Below are positions 63,921 through 64,000 of a stretch of DNA of 64,000 nt, piece by piece. The stretch's first letter is position 1, and the number at the start of each line of letters is the position of its first letter. The DNA comes from Marinobacter sp. es.042. Its GTDB lineage: Bacteria > Pseudomonadota > Gammaproteobacteria > Pseudomonadales > Oleiphilaceae. The stretch spans positions 2,790,001 through 2,854,000 of the forward strand of contig NZ_LT897781.1 of NCBI RefSeq assembly GCF_900188315.1, given 5' to 3'. The translations under genes and the position numbers were made by a program. Below the pieces are notes generated by a model that saw nothing but the letters and a program-made list of their open reading frames with translations, was not told the origin of the DNA and did no database searches.

Positions 63921-64000
63921 ATGAAGCACCTGTTTCTGGTACGCCACGCCAAGTCCAGCTGGGCCGATGAAACACTTTCTGACCGGGAACGCCCCCTCAG
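63921..64000 (+). CDS. sixA: SixA-type phosphohistidine phosphatase (partial)
   Basis: The frame starts at ATG 63921 and runs off the window. The visible 26 residues are MKHLFLVRHAKSSWADETLS followed by DRERPL, the histidine phosphatase opening in which the catalytic His follows Arg in the RHA motif. RHAKSSW is typical of SixA and related prokaryotic members. The rest is outside the window. GGTAGG is the ribosome-binding site candidate. Confidence 0.88.
   Translation, partial: MKHLFLVRHAKSSWADETLSDRERPL

Noticed and set aside
1..64000. CRISPR array, tRNA, rRNA, insertion sequence or prophage
   Set aside because: Reading through all gaps I found no regular spaced repeats, no cloverleaf-like sequence, no transposase or integrase, and no phage structural genes.

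Overview
The window reads as a chromosomal segment of a marine or halophilic gammaproteobacterium, most likely Marinobacter or a close relative. This is inferred from moderately high GC, gammaproteobacterial protein families, a TRAP transporter whose binding protein closely resembles TeaA of Halomonas (with its UspA-type partner TeaD), and a mix of formate, lactate, polyamine and ethanolamine metabolism. I see no rRNA, tRNA, CRISPR array, insertion sequence, integrase or prophage. Coding density is high, no gap exceeds about 300 bases, and the segment looks like ordinary core chromosome.

Layout. 1-8449: formate dehydrogenase locus. A partial Fe-S protein is divergent from DUF3305, DUF3306, a TorD-type chaperone, a small Tat protein, fdhA, fdhB, fdhC, a 42-residue membrane peptide and a TusA-like protein. 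8555-13842: c-di-GMP and chemotaxis genes (PAS-GGDEF-EAL and a Cache chemoreceptor) around a hypothetical gene. 13969-18751: a dabB-dabA inorganic-carbon accumulation operon with a third, overlapping DUF6671 gene. 18758-23596: housekeeping and hypothetical genes (Sua5/TsaC, Nei, an exported degenerate HNH-like protein, a coiled-coil protein, a globin, a metalloprotease-like lipoprotein, a small membrane protein).

23605-32127: a liv-type ABC transporter operon (G-H-M-K-F) ending in an acyl-CoA synthetase, divergent from an enoyl-CoA hydratase and an NfsA-like flavoenzyme; together they suggest import and CoA activation of an organic acid. 32131-38893: lactate utilisation, lutA-lutB-lutC-dld in overlapping frames, divergent from an LldR-type regulator with two perfect 17-bp palindromes between them. 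38912-46824: an orphan ParA, an ovothiol-type methyltransferase, eutBC, an Nmad3 protein, a metallophosphoesterase, a luciferase-like flavoenzyme, a periplasmic glutathione peroxidase and a small hydrolase.

46966-50494: teaABCD, ectoine/hydroxyectoine TRAP uptake. 50499-52760: a membrane diguanylate cyclase. 52871-60698: two tandem polyamine-type ABC transporters with different gene orders (D-A-B-C and A-B-C-D), separated by a terminator. 60840-63694: an orphan TRAP binding protein and a second Cache chemoreceptor. 63921-64000: the start of a SixA-type phosphatase.

The least explained items are the dabAB-DUF6671 operon with a hairpin masking the dabB ribosome-binding site, the 42-residue peptide in the fdh operon, the exported pseudo-HNH protein, the stand-alone ovothiol-type methyltransferase, and a terminator inside the parA leader. 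Nothing in the window is an obvious defence island or mobile system.
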